Below are positions 48,801 to 61,772 of a stretch of DNA of 64,000 nt, piece after piece; position 1 is the stretch's first letter; each line of letters begins with the position of its first letter. Made by a program: the position numbers and the translations under genes. The stretch is from Cercospora beticola (lineage: Eukaryota; Ascomycota; Dothideomycetes; Mycosphaerellales; Mycosphaerellaceae): assembly GCF_033473495.1 (NCBI RefSeq), contig NC_088936.1, positions 1,302,001 to 1,366,000 on the forward strand, in the 5' to 3' direction. The notes beneath the pieces are model-generated. The model made no database searches, had not been told where the DNA came from, and saw nothing but the letters and a program-made list of their open reading frames with translations.

Positions 48801-51150
48801 TCTATTATAGCTACTATAGGTAGATAGACCGACTATAGCTACCTTACTACCTCTAAGCCGATTTATAACTAGTCTATCCTTTCCGATATTAGACGGCTCG
48901 GTCTAGACTATAGTTATAGTACTTATATAGTAAACTCGACCTCGATTACTCTATAGTCGGAACTATAGTCGTACTCGTAGGTACGATACTATACTAACTA
49001 TTCTACTAGCTCTATACTAGCTAAGAGGATATCGACTATTAAGTATTAGTTCTTACTAATATATTCCTAGGTAATAGTTCTAGCGGGCAATATAGACTAT
49101 AAGCCGAATTCTTAAGCGAAGTATACGATTAGTATTCTTTCTATCTTTCTTTACTTTACGAGAATTTTATTACCTCTCTAGAAAGAATAGTATTAGTTAA
49201 AGTCCGAGTAGATTAAGATCTCGATTACTTCGCTCTATCGAGCTTATACTTTATTAATAGCCTAGCGGACGTATACTAACTTCTAGTAAATTGCCTTATA
49301 CTTCTCGATATAGCTATCCTCTTTATTAGAGTTATAGGCTAATACTATAAGTACCTTCCCTTCGGATATAGTAATTACTACTACTATAATATTATATAAG
49401 AATATAGGGACTTAGATAGCTAGTACGCCGGTACTAATCTAGAGTATAGAGTAGTATACGAACTAGCTAGAGCTATACTCTCGTTATACTATTAGAGTAA
49501 GTAGCCTCTATTTCTAGTAGCTCCTATACTATACCTCTTCTATACTTAGATCTATATATAGATATAGCTCTATAACTACGAGAATAGTAAACTAAGAGTA
49601 TACCTCGTTACTTAATATACTCTACTATATATATTTCTACCTACCGACGTTATAGTAAAGAACTTATAGGTATTCTATTATTAATTTAGTACTATATTTC
49701 CTATCTCGATTTCTCCTATAGATATTATCTCGTATATCGACGACTATTATATCTAGATAGCGAGATACTATCTATAATAGAGGTACCGCTTATATATCTA
49801 ATTAGAACTTCGATACTCGCCTATATATACTATATACTTCGGAGAGTCCGGACTCTAGTAGTCTTACGTTTAATATAGACCTATATACTTCCTATACCTT
49901 ATAGCTCTCTAGTACGCTCCTTAGAGATAGCTATACGTATTATAGTTAAAGTATATTTTGTCCGCTATACTCGGTTCGTAGTAGAAGTAGAAAGCTCTAT
50001 ACGCTCTACTATCGAAGAGAGCCTAATCTATTTTAAGTAAATAATTTACTACTACTTTATTCTTTAACTAGATAATAAGAGAGCTAGTCCTTTTCCTCGA
50101 GTCTATCTTATTAAGCTAGCTTACCTTTATCGCTATAAAGTCTATATCGTCTCTATAGTTATCTACTATAAACTTAGTATATACCTCGCTATAGAAGCTA
50201 CGATCTCTCTCGACTATTATATCGAGGACTATCTACTTCGATACTATATTATATTTAATATAATACTACGTATCGCTTTTTATATAAGCCTCTAGTATCG
50301 CGATATTTAGCTAGCTCGAGTACTTTTTAGCTTTAGTCGTATCTACTTTACTTACGAATACTATATTAATCCTCTCGTCTAGTAGCTACTAAAAATACTT
50401 AATCTTAATCTCTTAGACTACTAGTATAGTATCGATACCCTATTATAAACCTACCTTTACTAGTATAAAATCTATCTTCTCGCCTCTAAAGTATATAGTA
50501 TTAATAGTAATTATACTTCTATTATCTTCGACTTATAGCCTCTACGAGTATATTACTCGGTCTATCTTTAAAGGCTAAGTAACGTCGGCCGTTAGTACTA
50601 CGTTTATACTCGTTATTATAGCTTTCGTAGAGGTAGCTCTAGCTAGTCTACTCTACTAGAGAAGCTTCTACGTTATCTCGATCTTACTATAGAGAGTACC
50701 GATCTCCTACTTCTACTTCTCTACCTTCTCTTACTAGTTCTTATTTTAATCGATTAGCTAGATAATAAGCGTCTTAAGACTCTAGATCTACTCTATTACT
50801 ATTCTTTCTTTCGCGGCTTTATTTAGCTACTCTTCGGCTCTCCTCTTCTTTAATACTTCGACTAGCTAGTTAAACTAGAATACCTCTCGAGTACCTCGGA
50901 GCGCCTTAGCTACTATATAATTCGTCTTCTTACTATATACTCTCGTTACTACCTAGTAGCTCTCTTTATCTACTATCTATCTCTCTATCTCCGAGCTTAG
51001 TACTTCTATAGTAATATCGTTAAGCCTAGTTATATACTAAACTAGCGCGATCCGCCCGATATCGACTTTACTCTCTACTCGAATATACTTATTACTCTCT
51101 TTAGAGGCCTTAGGACTACTATAAAAGTAGCTTATTCTAAATAGAGATAT
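45830..51150 (-). mobile_element. LINE-B: second type of Tad1-like LINE
   Basis: Minus-strand element of a different family from LINE-A. On the minus strand the reverse-transcriptase core reads SLEFADDFIA at about 47797-47825 (FADD rather than FVDD), followed by a readable ATFEVSKTRFIYFK segment and KILGVILDIRL, the usual LINE arrangement. The endonuclease C-terminus (DYSSDYRVIEVEF, from GSDHRAIE-type) lies near 48925-48955, and a charged ORF1-like region is at about 50650-50950. Both ends are approximate. All frames are closed. Confidence 0.8.
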
Positions 51151-52548
51151 ATAAAAGGTCTCGTTCTAGATAATAATAGAAAAAGATCTTACTACTATAT
51201 AAGAGGCTATTATATAGAAGCTAGTAGAGCGAACTCGATAGCGTTAACTTTAGCTATACTTACTATCTAGTACTTCTATCTATCTTACTTATACTAAGGT
51301 AACTAAGTAAGAGCTTAGGAAGTATTACCTATCGATAGAATATATAGCTATAGCTAGATAGAGTTCTAGAGTAGAGGTAAGAGTTACTATCTCTAGAGTA
51401 TAGGCTAATAAGAGGCTATAGAATAATAAGAGAAACCTATCTATAAAACTAGAGAATATAGTATACGAAAACTATCCGACTTCTATCTACTTAGAATATC
51501 GACCTAGATCTAAAGCTAGTATATTACTTATTACTTCTAAGCTATTAGTTATATAGTAGCTTTAAAAAGGAAGTATAGAAATAGTATAGCTATTAAAATA
51601 ATAAGACTAGTAGACGTATAATTAAGCTAGGTATAAGATAGAATACTCCTAACCTATATATACTCTAAAACTAGTAAAATACTAGTAAAAGTAGCCGACT
51701 TATTTCTATTTATAGTATAGAAGCTATATATACTAGCTATTAGTATAAGAAAATAAGCTACTACTATAAGTAGAGGACTTATTTACTAATATAAGTTAGA
51801 AGCTATATATTCTACTTATAGAATAGAGAATAGGCTATCTTTATAGTAGACTTATATAAATAATAAGTATAGAGTTAGTTAGTCGAATAAATAAAAAGGT
51901 TTTACTACTAGCTAGAGTACTATCTCGATTCTATATAGCGAGATATAGTCGGCCTACTTCGGAGAGACCTAGGTAGGTAATATAAAACGACTTTAGTTAT
52001 AGAGTATAGTATATAATAGTAGTAATAGAAATACTATTTATATAGCTCGAAAAAATAGATATATATATTAGTATATAAAAAGAAGAAAGCTACTAGCCTA
52101 CTTATACTAAGAGCTTTATTTATTATATAAGATAGTATCGCTACTAGTAGAGCCTATACTATATACTTATAAAGTAAATCTTAGAATAAAGTAAGTATTC
52201 TAAAAGAAAAATATAATCTAAGATAGAAGTTCTTATAATAGAGAATATATCTAACTCTATTATAATCCTAAGAGCTATATAGAATACTAAGTAAAGAGAG
52301 CTTCTATATACTACTATCTCGACTATAGTATTAGTAAGAATAGAATATAACTTATATATAGCTACTTTAATAGTAATAGTAGTAGGCCTTATATAAATAC
52401 TTCTATTTATAGTCTTATAGAATATATATTTATTCTTAGATAACCGAGTAGTACTATAGGTAGTATACTATTCGAGATACTAGTTAGAATAGGTAACTAT
52501 ATAGTAGATCTATAGAAGTATATAGACTCTATAGAGTTATAATATTAT
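51151..52548. other. RIP-mutated DNA without recognisable gene
   Basis: TA-rich DNA between LINE-B and Gypsy-2. No motif or internal repeat noticed. Confidence 0.5.
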
Positions 52549-52743
52549 TATAAGAGCTAGAGGTATATAGCTCGAGAGGCGTAGCTTATTAGGCGTTAAG
52601 GCATAACGGCTAGTGCCGCTTATACTTAGCGTAGGATAAAAGTACGCAGAACGTATATAAACGAAGAAGGCAAGAATTATTCTTAATATCTCTAGACAGG
52701 GAGTCTAGGGGCGCTTAATATATTACTATATTCTACTCTTATA
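52549..52743 (+). repeat. Gypsy-2 5' LTR
   Basis: 195 bp with TATAAGAG start and CTCTTATA end, matching the other four LTRs in the window. Confidence 0.93.
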
Positions 52744-52789
52744 ATTATAATTCTTCTACCTTATTAAGAGTAGCAATCTATTAAGGCCT

Positions 52790-54100
52790 ATTATACTTAC
52801 GCGAAACGTATCCGCCTAGCGGACTAATCGCGACGACGACGTACCGAACGATAGATAGCTATTAGGCTATATCGAAGAGATATTAGAATCCGGAATAGTA
52901 TAAGCCGAAGAGGAATAGAACGAGAATATAGATAATACTAACGACGCTAGTAACGCGTATATAATACGTAGGCGCCTCTAAGCTAAAAATAATACGTTAC
53001 GCGAATAGCTAGAGATCTATACTCTTAAGGCTAAGAACGAACGCTTACTAAGAGAGGTATAGATAATTAAATTACTAGTACGGCTAAGCGCGATAGCGCT
53101 AGGCCTCGGACAGCTAATACCTTAGCAAGACGGCGCGTCCGTAAGTTATACGAGCGGCGTGCGTTCCGAAAGCGACGAGTATAGCTTATACGAGTCTATT
53201 AAGCTACGTACGCCTAAGCCCTTTAAGGGTAAAACTATAAAGGAGGTATATAAATTTATCCGTACTCTCGAGGTAAACTTTATAGCTATACTAAAGAGGT
53301 TTCCGACGGATTACTAGAAGGTAATTACGGGTATTATATACCTCGTAGGCGAAGCGTAAGAGGTATAGTATAATAAATACCTAGGCGTTCTACCTATAGG
53401 ATATACCTAGTCTTAGTTCTATTAATTTCTATATAATATCGTCGGGGATTAAGCAAACCGTATACTTCTCGTAACTATAGAATACGAGAATATGCGCTAG
53501 AGTAAGAGCTAGAGCGTATAATAGTTCGTAATAGACCTTAGCAACCTAGAGTCTTAGTTAGGTAACTATACTAAGGCGTAGCTAGTACGCTAGCTCCTCG
53601 CAAAACTAAAGCTATCGCTACGTAAGGATATTATTAAGAACTATATCGTCCCTAATAAGCGTACCGACCTTATCGCTCTAGTAAGGCGCCTCGAGCAAGC
53701 TAAGAAGGCTATACCTCGTAAGCTATATCGTAGTAATACCGAGAACAAGTAGGCTAAGCGTAAGCGTACCGATAGCGACGCTCCTTATAAAGGAGCCTTC
53801 GGTTCGACTAGCGGCTAATATAATACTTATAGTAGTAAGCCGAAGGGTAAACGTAGAGGTAAAGGTAAGAGCAAGGGTTAGCAACCTACGTACTTCGTAT
53901 ATAACGAGGTTAGCTATATTAGTCCTAACTACCCGAACTCTAAGAAAGATAGTAATAAGCCGGCTATTCGTAGAGTAACTATAGTAAAGGAGCGGAGAGC
54001 GAAAAAAGCTAAGGCGCTAGAGATAACGCGCGAGTTACTAGCGCTAAACTAGATAGCGATAACTCTCTACCGGTTTAGAGTATACTAGTAACGCGCGTAG
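52790..54100 (+). pseudogene. Gypsy-2 Gag remnant
   Basis: Collinear with the Gypsy-1 Gag region. The zinc knuckle near 53890-53935 has lost both outer Cys codons that survive in Gypsy-1 (TAC in place of TGC), so RIP hit this copy somewhat harder here. Confidence 0.85.
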
Positions 54101-54109
54101 AAGGAGAAG

Positions 54110-57100
54110 TCGAAACGTAGTTAGGTAGCAAGCCGGCCGCTTTCCTTCTCGACGATACTATAGATATTAATATAATATTAAGAGCCTTTATACTATAGTA
54201 TAACCTACTAATAAGGCCGAATACGGCCCTGCCGCTAGTTACTACTTTTATAGGTAAATTAGGGCACTATTATAGTACGTACTATATACGTATATAGATC
54301 GTAGACTCTAGTAGTAAGGAGCGATCTACGGGTAGTATCTTCTATATATATAATATACTAACTCCTAACGTAATCTTAGGCCGTCTATAGCGACGTACTT
54401 AGCGCGTACTAGCTAGTAGCGCTATAGATAAATAGCTATACGGTAACGACCGTTTTAGTAAGTTCGAAGTCCGAGAAGCCTATAAGTTCTTTAAGGATCT
54501 TTAGAAGGCACTAGTAGCGTTTGCGGTAAGCCTAAGTAAGACAGGCGATAAAGTTAAGCCTATCTCTAAGGAGTTCTATTATTTTAACGATATTCTTAAT
54601 CCGATAGAGGAAATAAGAAGCAAGCTAGTTAATAGCGTAGAGTATACGATTAACCTGCGGCCTAGAACTATACTACTATTCTGTCTACTATATTACTAGT
54701 CGGAGCGAGAATTAGACGAGCTTAAGGAGTACCTAAAGATAGGACTCGAGTACGATTAGATCGAGCGTTCTAATAGCGAGGCGGGTACGCCTATCCTATT
54801 CGTACTAAAGAAGAATAGCAAGCTATAGTTATATATCGACTACTATAAGCTAAACGAGATTACTATTAAGAACTAGTATCTACTACCTCTAATTAGTAAG
54901 ACGCTAGATAGGCTTATAGGAGCCGTATAGTTTACGTCCTTAGACTTAGCCGATACGTACTACCGCATTCGGATTAAGCTAAGTAACCGCTAGAAGACTG
55001 CGTTCTATACGCGCTACGGCTATTTCTAGTATAAGGTAATACCCTTCGGCTTAACGAACGTACTAGCGACGTTCTAAGTATATATTAACCGTACGCTAGT
55101 AGAGCTAGTCGATATAAGCTATATAGTATACCTAGACGATATCCTAATCTATAGTAGGATACGCGAGGAACACGTGCGAGACGTATACGCTATACTTAAG
55201 AGGCTCTATAAGTTTAGACTCTACGTATAGCGTTCTAAGTATAAGTTCTTCTAGAAAAAGGTCGACTTCCTTAGATTCGTAGTAACTACTAGTAGCGTAG
55301 CGATAGATCTAAGTAGAGTAGCTATAATCGCCTCGTAGCTAACTCTAACTATACTAATAGAGGTTTAATCCTTCCTTAGATTCGCGAACTTCTACTATCG
55401 ATTTATCTTCGGATATTCGAGAGTTATAGTACCTTTAATAGCGCTATTAAAGGGTATAAAGAATAGAAAGAAGCTAGAGCTAATTAAGTAGGAAGCAGCT
55501 AAGGAGTAGGCGTTCTATAAGCTAAAGAATCGATTTTAGACTATACCGCTACTAAGATACTTTAACTCTATACTACGCCTACGAGTCGAAACCGACGCTT
55601 CCGACTTCGTAGTAGCCGGTATCCTAAGCTAACTATTCGAAGCGGAATAGTATCTAATTGCCTTCTTCTTATAGAAGATAATTAACGCTAAATATAACTA
55701 TAAGGTTTACGATAAGGAACTACTTATAGTAGTTAAGGCATTTAAGGCATAGCGACTATACCTCGAAGGCGCTATATATAAGGTTAAGGTGCTTATTAAC
55801 TACGCTAACCTTAAGAGATTTATAGGCGTTAAGTAGTTAATAGGTAGATAAGCAAGATAGGTAATATTCCTCGCTCTCTTTAATTTTACTATTAGCTATC
55901 GAGCTAGCAAGCTTAACCTAGCCGATACGCTATCTAGACGTAGCGACTATATACGAAAAGCGAAGGAGATAAGCAACCTCCTACTATTACTATAGTAGAA
56001 ACTCTAGGTATAGAGCACTATACCCGCAAGCGGCCTAGTTATTACCCGTATAAAAGCTACTTACTAGGCTTAGTTAGACACTCTAAAGGTAGTTACGGCG
56101 GCGGCTAAGAGCGGTAGGGTAGCGCTGCCCGATAGTAGGTATATTATAGTAGCGGCTAACTGTTCGGTTCGTCCGTTTAACTTTGCTCTGCCTCTATAAG
56201 TCGCTAGCGCTATTACTACGTAAGAGCAGCTATACGCTAACGTCTCGGATATAATTGTTAGGTATACCGCTATATTAGTATAGCTCGATCCGAAAGCAAA
56301 AGCACTATATAAGTAGGCCGAACGCAAAGGCGTAGTAAGCGAGAAATATACCGTTAAGGATAGCTATATATACTAGGAAGAGGCCCTATACCTACCGAAC
56401 GACCTAGTATTGCGGACGTAAGTAATCCGTATATACTACGACGATATCCTAGTAGGCTATTTTAGTAAGGACAAGACGGTAGAGTTAGTTAAGCGGAAGT
56501 ACTAGTAGCCGGAGGTTAGTAACGACGTAAGGCAGTACGTCGAGTAGTATAGTAGCTATTAGAAGGCAAAGGCGAGGCGCTATCGCCTCTATAGCGAGAT
56601 AGCTACGCTCCCGCTACCTAACTATCCTTAGAAGAATTTATCTATAGACTTTATTACGGATCTTCTACCTAGCAAGTAGAACGGCTATATCTTTAACGCA
56701 ATCCTTATAATCGTAGATCGTTACTCGAAGATAGTAACTTTCGTCCGAACGATAAAGCGCTATACTAGCGTAGAGCTTATAGATATCCTAATTAACGAGA
56801 TAATACGACTATATAGCGTACTAGCTAGTATTATAAGCGATAGAGGCTTAGTCTTTACTAGCTAGTTCTAGTTAGACTTCTACTACGAGACGTATATAAA
56901 ACGTAGGCTAAGTACTATATTCTACTCGTAGACTAACGGTTAAACCGAGCGCGCAAACTAGACGCTTAAGTAGTACCTACGTATCTATTATAGCGAGCGA
57001 TAGGACGACTAGGTATCTATCCTATTATTAGCAGAATTCGCGTATAATAATAGCGCGAATACTACGCTTAAGATGTCGCTATTTCGAGTAATATATAGGT

Positions 57101-57742
57101 TTAATCTAGACCTTTCTATAGAAATGCGTAAGAGGGACGTAGGCGAAGCTCGGGATACGCTTCTTCGAGGAGAGGTACTAGTAGCGAAGGATACTATAGA
57201 GAGGTTAAAGCGGAACTATAAAGAGCTAACTAAGCGCTAGTAATAAGCAAGCGAATCTTAGGCTAAGTACTTTAATTAGAAGTACTAGCCGATAGAATTT
57301 AAGGTTAGTAACTTAGTCCTATTATCTATAAAGAACCTCCGGTTAAAGGTACTATCGAAGAAGCTAGCGGACAAATTCGCTAGACTATTTAAGGTTATTA
57401 ACGTAGTCGGAAAGCAGGCGTACCGCCTAGCTCTACTAACTAGCTCGCGGATTTATAATATCTTCTATATATCTCTCTTAGAACTCTAGCGAGGCGGCGA
57501 TACGTAGGATGCTAGCCTGCTACTCGTAGACAAGTAAGGCGAATAGGAAGTTAAGAGAGTACTAGAAAGCTATATAGAGAAAGGCGTAAAGAAATACCTA
57601 GTTCGATAGCGCGAGTAGCCGGAGGAATACGATATCTAGGAGCTAGTAGAATATATTAGAGATTGCGAGGCACTTAACGTATTCGAGGCGCAACGCGAAA
57701 CTAAGTAGCCTATACGTAAGGCGAAACCGCGGAAGAAATAGT
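54110..57742 (+). pseudogene. Gypsy-2 Pol remnant
   Basis: Same domain order as Gypsy-1: reverse transcriptase with YLDDILIY near 55127-55152, RNase H near 55580, integrase core near 56645-57240 and chromodomain near 57550-57670. Stops at most former Gln and Trp codons. One 591-bp stretch (56380-56970) is identical to Gypsy-1, shared stops included. Confidence 0.92.
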
Positions 57743-57769
57743 AATACTAGTACTAGTAGTTAGTAGAAT

Positions 57770-59140
57770 AGCGGAAAATTCTAAGAATTCTAAACGCTAA
57801 GTATAGCTAAGATACGAGAACTGCTAAGATACGAGAATTTGGAAAACTAAGACGTTACGAGAGGAGAGAAAGCATTTATTTATAGTACCTATAGGTATAG
57901 CGTATACTACGCGTAATAGAAGTATATAGCCTAGGGCCGGCGAGACGTAAGAGTACCGCGAGGGCCTAGTAGAAGAAGAGCGCGAGGCCTATAGGCTACT
58001 CGCTGCCTACGCCTAAGTCTATATTATTATCCTTCTTCTTACTTTTCTCCTTATTATCTATTTCGAGCTTAGAGAGCTCTCCTTCGTTCTAAGTAGACTA
58101 GCTAAGGTAGGCGGAGGCGATAGTAAGGTCTAGAGCCTCGCTAGAGGCGCTAAGTAGGTAGAGCTTCTATTATACGAATTAATACTATACGAGATAAGTA
58201 AGCGACTAGTAGGATATAAGATATACCTCGTACTCTAGCTCGAATATACTACGCTAGATAGCGAGGCCTATACTCGTCGCCGCGAGCTCGTTAGCGGAGA
58301 GTATACTAGTAGCTAGCGCCTCGCTAGCCTTCTTTAGTATAGAGAAGATACTAGCGGACTTACCTAAGTTGCTCTATAGGTGCTTAAGAGTAGTAGCGAT
58401 AGCTTCGCCTACGTTATCGAGGCGGCGGCGGAGCTACTAGTAGCGTATAGCGCGCGTGCTCGTATATAGTAGGCGGCGGTAGTAGCGCGCGCGCTGCGCC
58501 TACTTTATAAAGTCGGGATTAGTAATATAGATATACTTATAGTTAGACCTACTATAGCGAATATAGTTTAGCTACTAGCTGAGCTTTATATCGCTATTAT
58601 AGCGCGGCTCGATAGCTAGGTATAAGGAGTTAGTAGACTCGAAGTATACGATACGTATACGAACTGCGCGACTTATAGTCTATAAAGTATAGGAGGCAAC
58701 GCTAGTAGTCGTCGTCCTCTGCCTTCGGTAGGTTATCTATTATACGAGAGTTATAGTTAGCGGCCGGGGCGGCGGGAGCGGCGGGAGCTCTTCTTAGAGA
58801 TATATTGCTTACGAGTCGTATACGAGAGTAGTACTAGATAGTTAAGTATATAGTGCGAGTCGGATGCGAAAAGCTTACTAAATATAGATAGTTAATAGAG
58901 AAAACACGCGAAGGGTATACGACGAATTTATAGTACGCCGGCGCCTCCTAGCGCGAGCGCCGATAGTACGTACTATTAATAAGCCCGTTACTACGGAGGG
59001 TTGCTATATAGCAACTAGCTACGAACTAAGGCTCGACTTAATATTTACGTACGTAAGAAGTAGTACGAACGTACTAGATACTATACTAAGACGACAGAAA
59101 TATATAGTCTCCTCTACGAGCTAAGGTAGCTCTATTAGAG
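57770..59140. other. Gypsy-2 extra module between Pol and 3' LTR
   Basis: Same length and order as 25860-27225 in Gypsy-1, with transition differences and no length change that I could see. No recognisable domain; coding strand unresolved. Confidence 0.6.
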
Positions 59141-59152
59141 AGAGGAGATAGT

Positions 59153-59347
59153 TATAAGAGCTAGAGGTATATAGCTCGAGAGGCATAGCTTGTTAGGCGT
59201 TAAGGTATAACGGCGAGTGCTGCTTATACTTAGCGTAGGATAAAAGCACGCAGAACGTATACAAACTAACGAGGCAAGAATTATTCTTAATATCTCTAGA
59301 TAGGGAGTCTAGAGGCGCTTAATATATTGCTATATTCTACTCTTATA
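59153..59347 (+). repeat. Gypsy-2 3' LTR
   Basis: 195 bp, preceded by a purine-rich tract. Abuts Copia DNA at 59348. Confidence 0.93.
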
Positions 59348-60189
59348 TATTCTTCTTCTATCTAATTTACTTATTAAATCTATTCCTATAAAATTAAATA
59401 AATAAATCTAAACTCTAGAAATATAAGCTCTTTTAATCTAACTAGTAGCTTCTAGATTTCTACTTTCTCTAGTTACTAAAACTCTTCTCTTTTAGCTAAA
59501 GTATTTAAGAACTCTTCTCTTTTAAAGAAGTTAGTTAGGTTCTTAAGTAGAGAACCTCTAAAAGATCTACTTTCTTAGAAAAGTACTACTAGCTAGTTCT
59601 AAGATATTAGTAGTACTTTAGTACTTAGGCCTAGTCTTATCCTTTTAAATACTATAATCTAAAGCTTATTCTTTCCTTTTTATATTTCTTTAGTATATTT
59701 TTCTTTTAAAGTAGAGTATATCTTACTAGACTTTTCTCTATTTTATCTACTTTTTAGAGACTTCTAGCTTATAACTAGAGTCTTCTAAAGCTTTAAGATA
59801 GTATAGATAGAATATACTTCTAGTCTCTTTTATACTCTTTTTCTACTTCTCTATCTAGTTAATACTATAGGTCCTATAAGAGGTAATACGTATTACTTTA
59901 AGAATAAGAAAGCTAACTCTTACTACTTAGAGCCTCTCTATAAACTCGAGCTTATAACCTCTTAAATTATATTCTTATAGATACTTATCGGATAGGTATA
60001 ATATAGTAGAAGTAGAGATAATAAGTAGAAACTAACTAAGTTAATTATATTAGTTAGTTATAGATTATATTTTACTTCTAAGATAGATATTAGCTAAGTT
60101 ATATAACCTAGTATTATATAACCTATATTATCTAATTCTAATCTCTAAAGTATCTCTTAGAATATCTAACTAGACTATACTTTCTAATA
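59348..60189 (-). mobile_element. Copia-1b: truncated second copy of the Copia element (5' LTR and gag start)
   Basis: 59960-60189 is the 230-bp LTR of Copia-1; 59348-59959 matches 6960-7570 of Copia-1, the 5' leader and gag end. Everything downstream on the minus strand is missing because the sequence joins the Gypsy-2 LTR at 59347/59348. Confidence 0.88.
59960..60189 (-). repeat. Copia-1b 5' LTR
   Basis: 230 bp, same length as both Copia-1 LTRs; it ends CTTTCTAATA where Copia-2 protease sequence begins. Confidence 0.88.
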
Positions 60190-61500
60190 AAGTTATTTAT
60201 TATATAACTAGTAGTACTACTATCGATAATCTATTTCTTAGAATAAGTAGTATATATAGCTATCTATATAGCTACTAAGATAGTAATATTAAATATACTA
60301 AAGGAACTACTAGTATTTAGCGTTATATATTTATCGAGGTTAGTAGTATAGTAAGCCTACTAGCTACTACTACTACCTCCTAACTATTAATAGCTACTAC
60401 TTTCTAACTACTAATTCTTATTACTTTAATTCTAATTATTAGGCTTCTTTAGATAACTAGAGTAGTTATACTTATTACTAGGCTTATTCTAGTATTTAGC
60501 TTCCTTATAAAAGGTTCTACTATAATATTAATACTTTAGATAGAGTTATTATAATTATTACTAGTTTCTACTACTATAGCTTTATCTATTTCTATTTCTA
60601 TAGTTACTATAGCTATTATTACTATAGCTACGACCTCTACCTATACTCTCTCGATTAGCGTTCGAGCTAGAGTTACTATTACTAGTATTAGAGTTAGAGT
60701 TAGTTCTATATACTAAAGTATACTAATATTCGTTTTAATTATAGTATATAAAATTTTTATTTAGAACCTCTAAGGTTAGTATATCGAGTATTAGAGTATC
60801 TCGCTTATTATTAGTAATATTTCTAAACTATTTATACTTATTATTAACCTATTATAGAAACTCTAGTTCTATCTAGATAATAAAAATAAATATAGCGACT
60901 AAGTCTAATAACTTTAGCTTAGTCTTATTAAGTATATAAAACTTAGCTTTAAATTCCTCTATAAACTTTAAAATATTAGAGCTAGGAAAGTAAAATAGAT
61001 AGTAAAACTTTAGAAAGATAGCGTATTCTTTACTAATAGTACTCGAGCTATATATAGCTTCGAGGTATATCTAGAGTTTAGTAGTAGATTCGTATTCTAG
61101 TATATTTTACTATACTAACTTATAGAGGTTATTAATAATAAATAATTAAGCTCTAGTATAAATACTATTATAATCGATTTAGTATAGTTCGAATTCTTCT
61201 AATAATTCGCTAGCTAGCTTAATAGGCTCGGCCTTTAGAAATATTTTAGCGCTACTAGTAATATATAATAGAAGGCCTTAATCTCTAAAGCTAGTTCTTA
61301 TAAGAGTTAACTATATTATCTAGTTAGCTTTACTTTTTAACTTCTTAGAGAAGTTAGTAGTAGTAATAGTAGTTTAGTAGATAGCTATTATATTAAACGA
61401 TAACTCGAGTTAGCCTCTATAGCTCGCTATTATTAGTTACCTCTATAGTAATACCTACCTCTATAGTAGCTATAATACTATCGTAGATTACTATAAATTA
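60190..61500 (-). mobile_element. Copia-2: gag and protease part of a different Copia element
   Basis: Minus strand. About 61390-60780 reads as a Copia-type gag (a segment EYESTTKL-IYLEAIYSS and later KEYAIFLKFYYL). An Arg/Gly/Asn-rich stretch follows near 60680-60570, then a zinc knuckle near 60540-60470 with Cys and His altered (YYSRTFYKEAKY, from CYYCGRPGHKEADCW-type). The protease start IIDSSTTSYI (from WIIDSGTTSHI-type) lies at about 60245-60205. It is cut at 60190 by the Copia-1b LTR. The upstream end is near the edge of the mutated zone and no LTR was found. Confidence 0.75.
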
Positions 61501-61772
61501 GTATAGTAGAAACTACTAAATTAGGTTAACGCGCTATATAGCGCGACGGCTTATAACTATACGAGAGATAGTAACTATAATATTAATTAAGGAACGAACT
61601 ATAGAGGTACGAGAAACTATATAGAAGTACTACTCGAGTGAATGCCAAGAGTGAATGGACGACTGCCTGAGGCATACCCCATGCATCAAGTTACTCTGCG
61701 CCAGAAATCTGCAGTCGATGTCGTGCCGAATACAATTGGTAACCGGCTTGCCTTCAATTGTCCTTGAGCTTT
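61501..61772. other. RIP boundary and 3' flank of the cell-wall protein gene
   Basis: TA-rich, CA/TG-poor DNA ends within a few bases of 61639-61640; the next 130 bp have normal composition and would hold the 3' UTR of the minus-strand gene. Confidence 0.6.

Larger units (their letters stand above)
52549..59347 (+). mobile_element. Gypsy-2: second near-complete chromodomain Gypsy copy
   Basis: 6.8 kb with 195-bp LTRs (52549-52743, 59153-59347), collinear with Gypsy-1 over its length; the two differ almost only by transitions. The flanking 5-mers are ATTAT (52544-52548) and TATTC (59348-59352) and do not match, so no target duplication is visible. The right flank is Copia DNA, the left flank is not. 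Confidence 0.94.

Noticed and set aside
56070..56327. Minus-strand 85-codon frame inside Gypsy-2
   Set aside because: Antisense of the Pol region between RNase H and integrase; not open in Gypsy-1.
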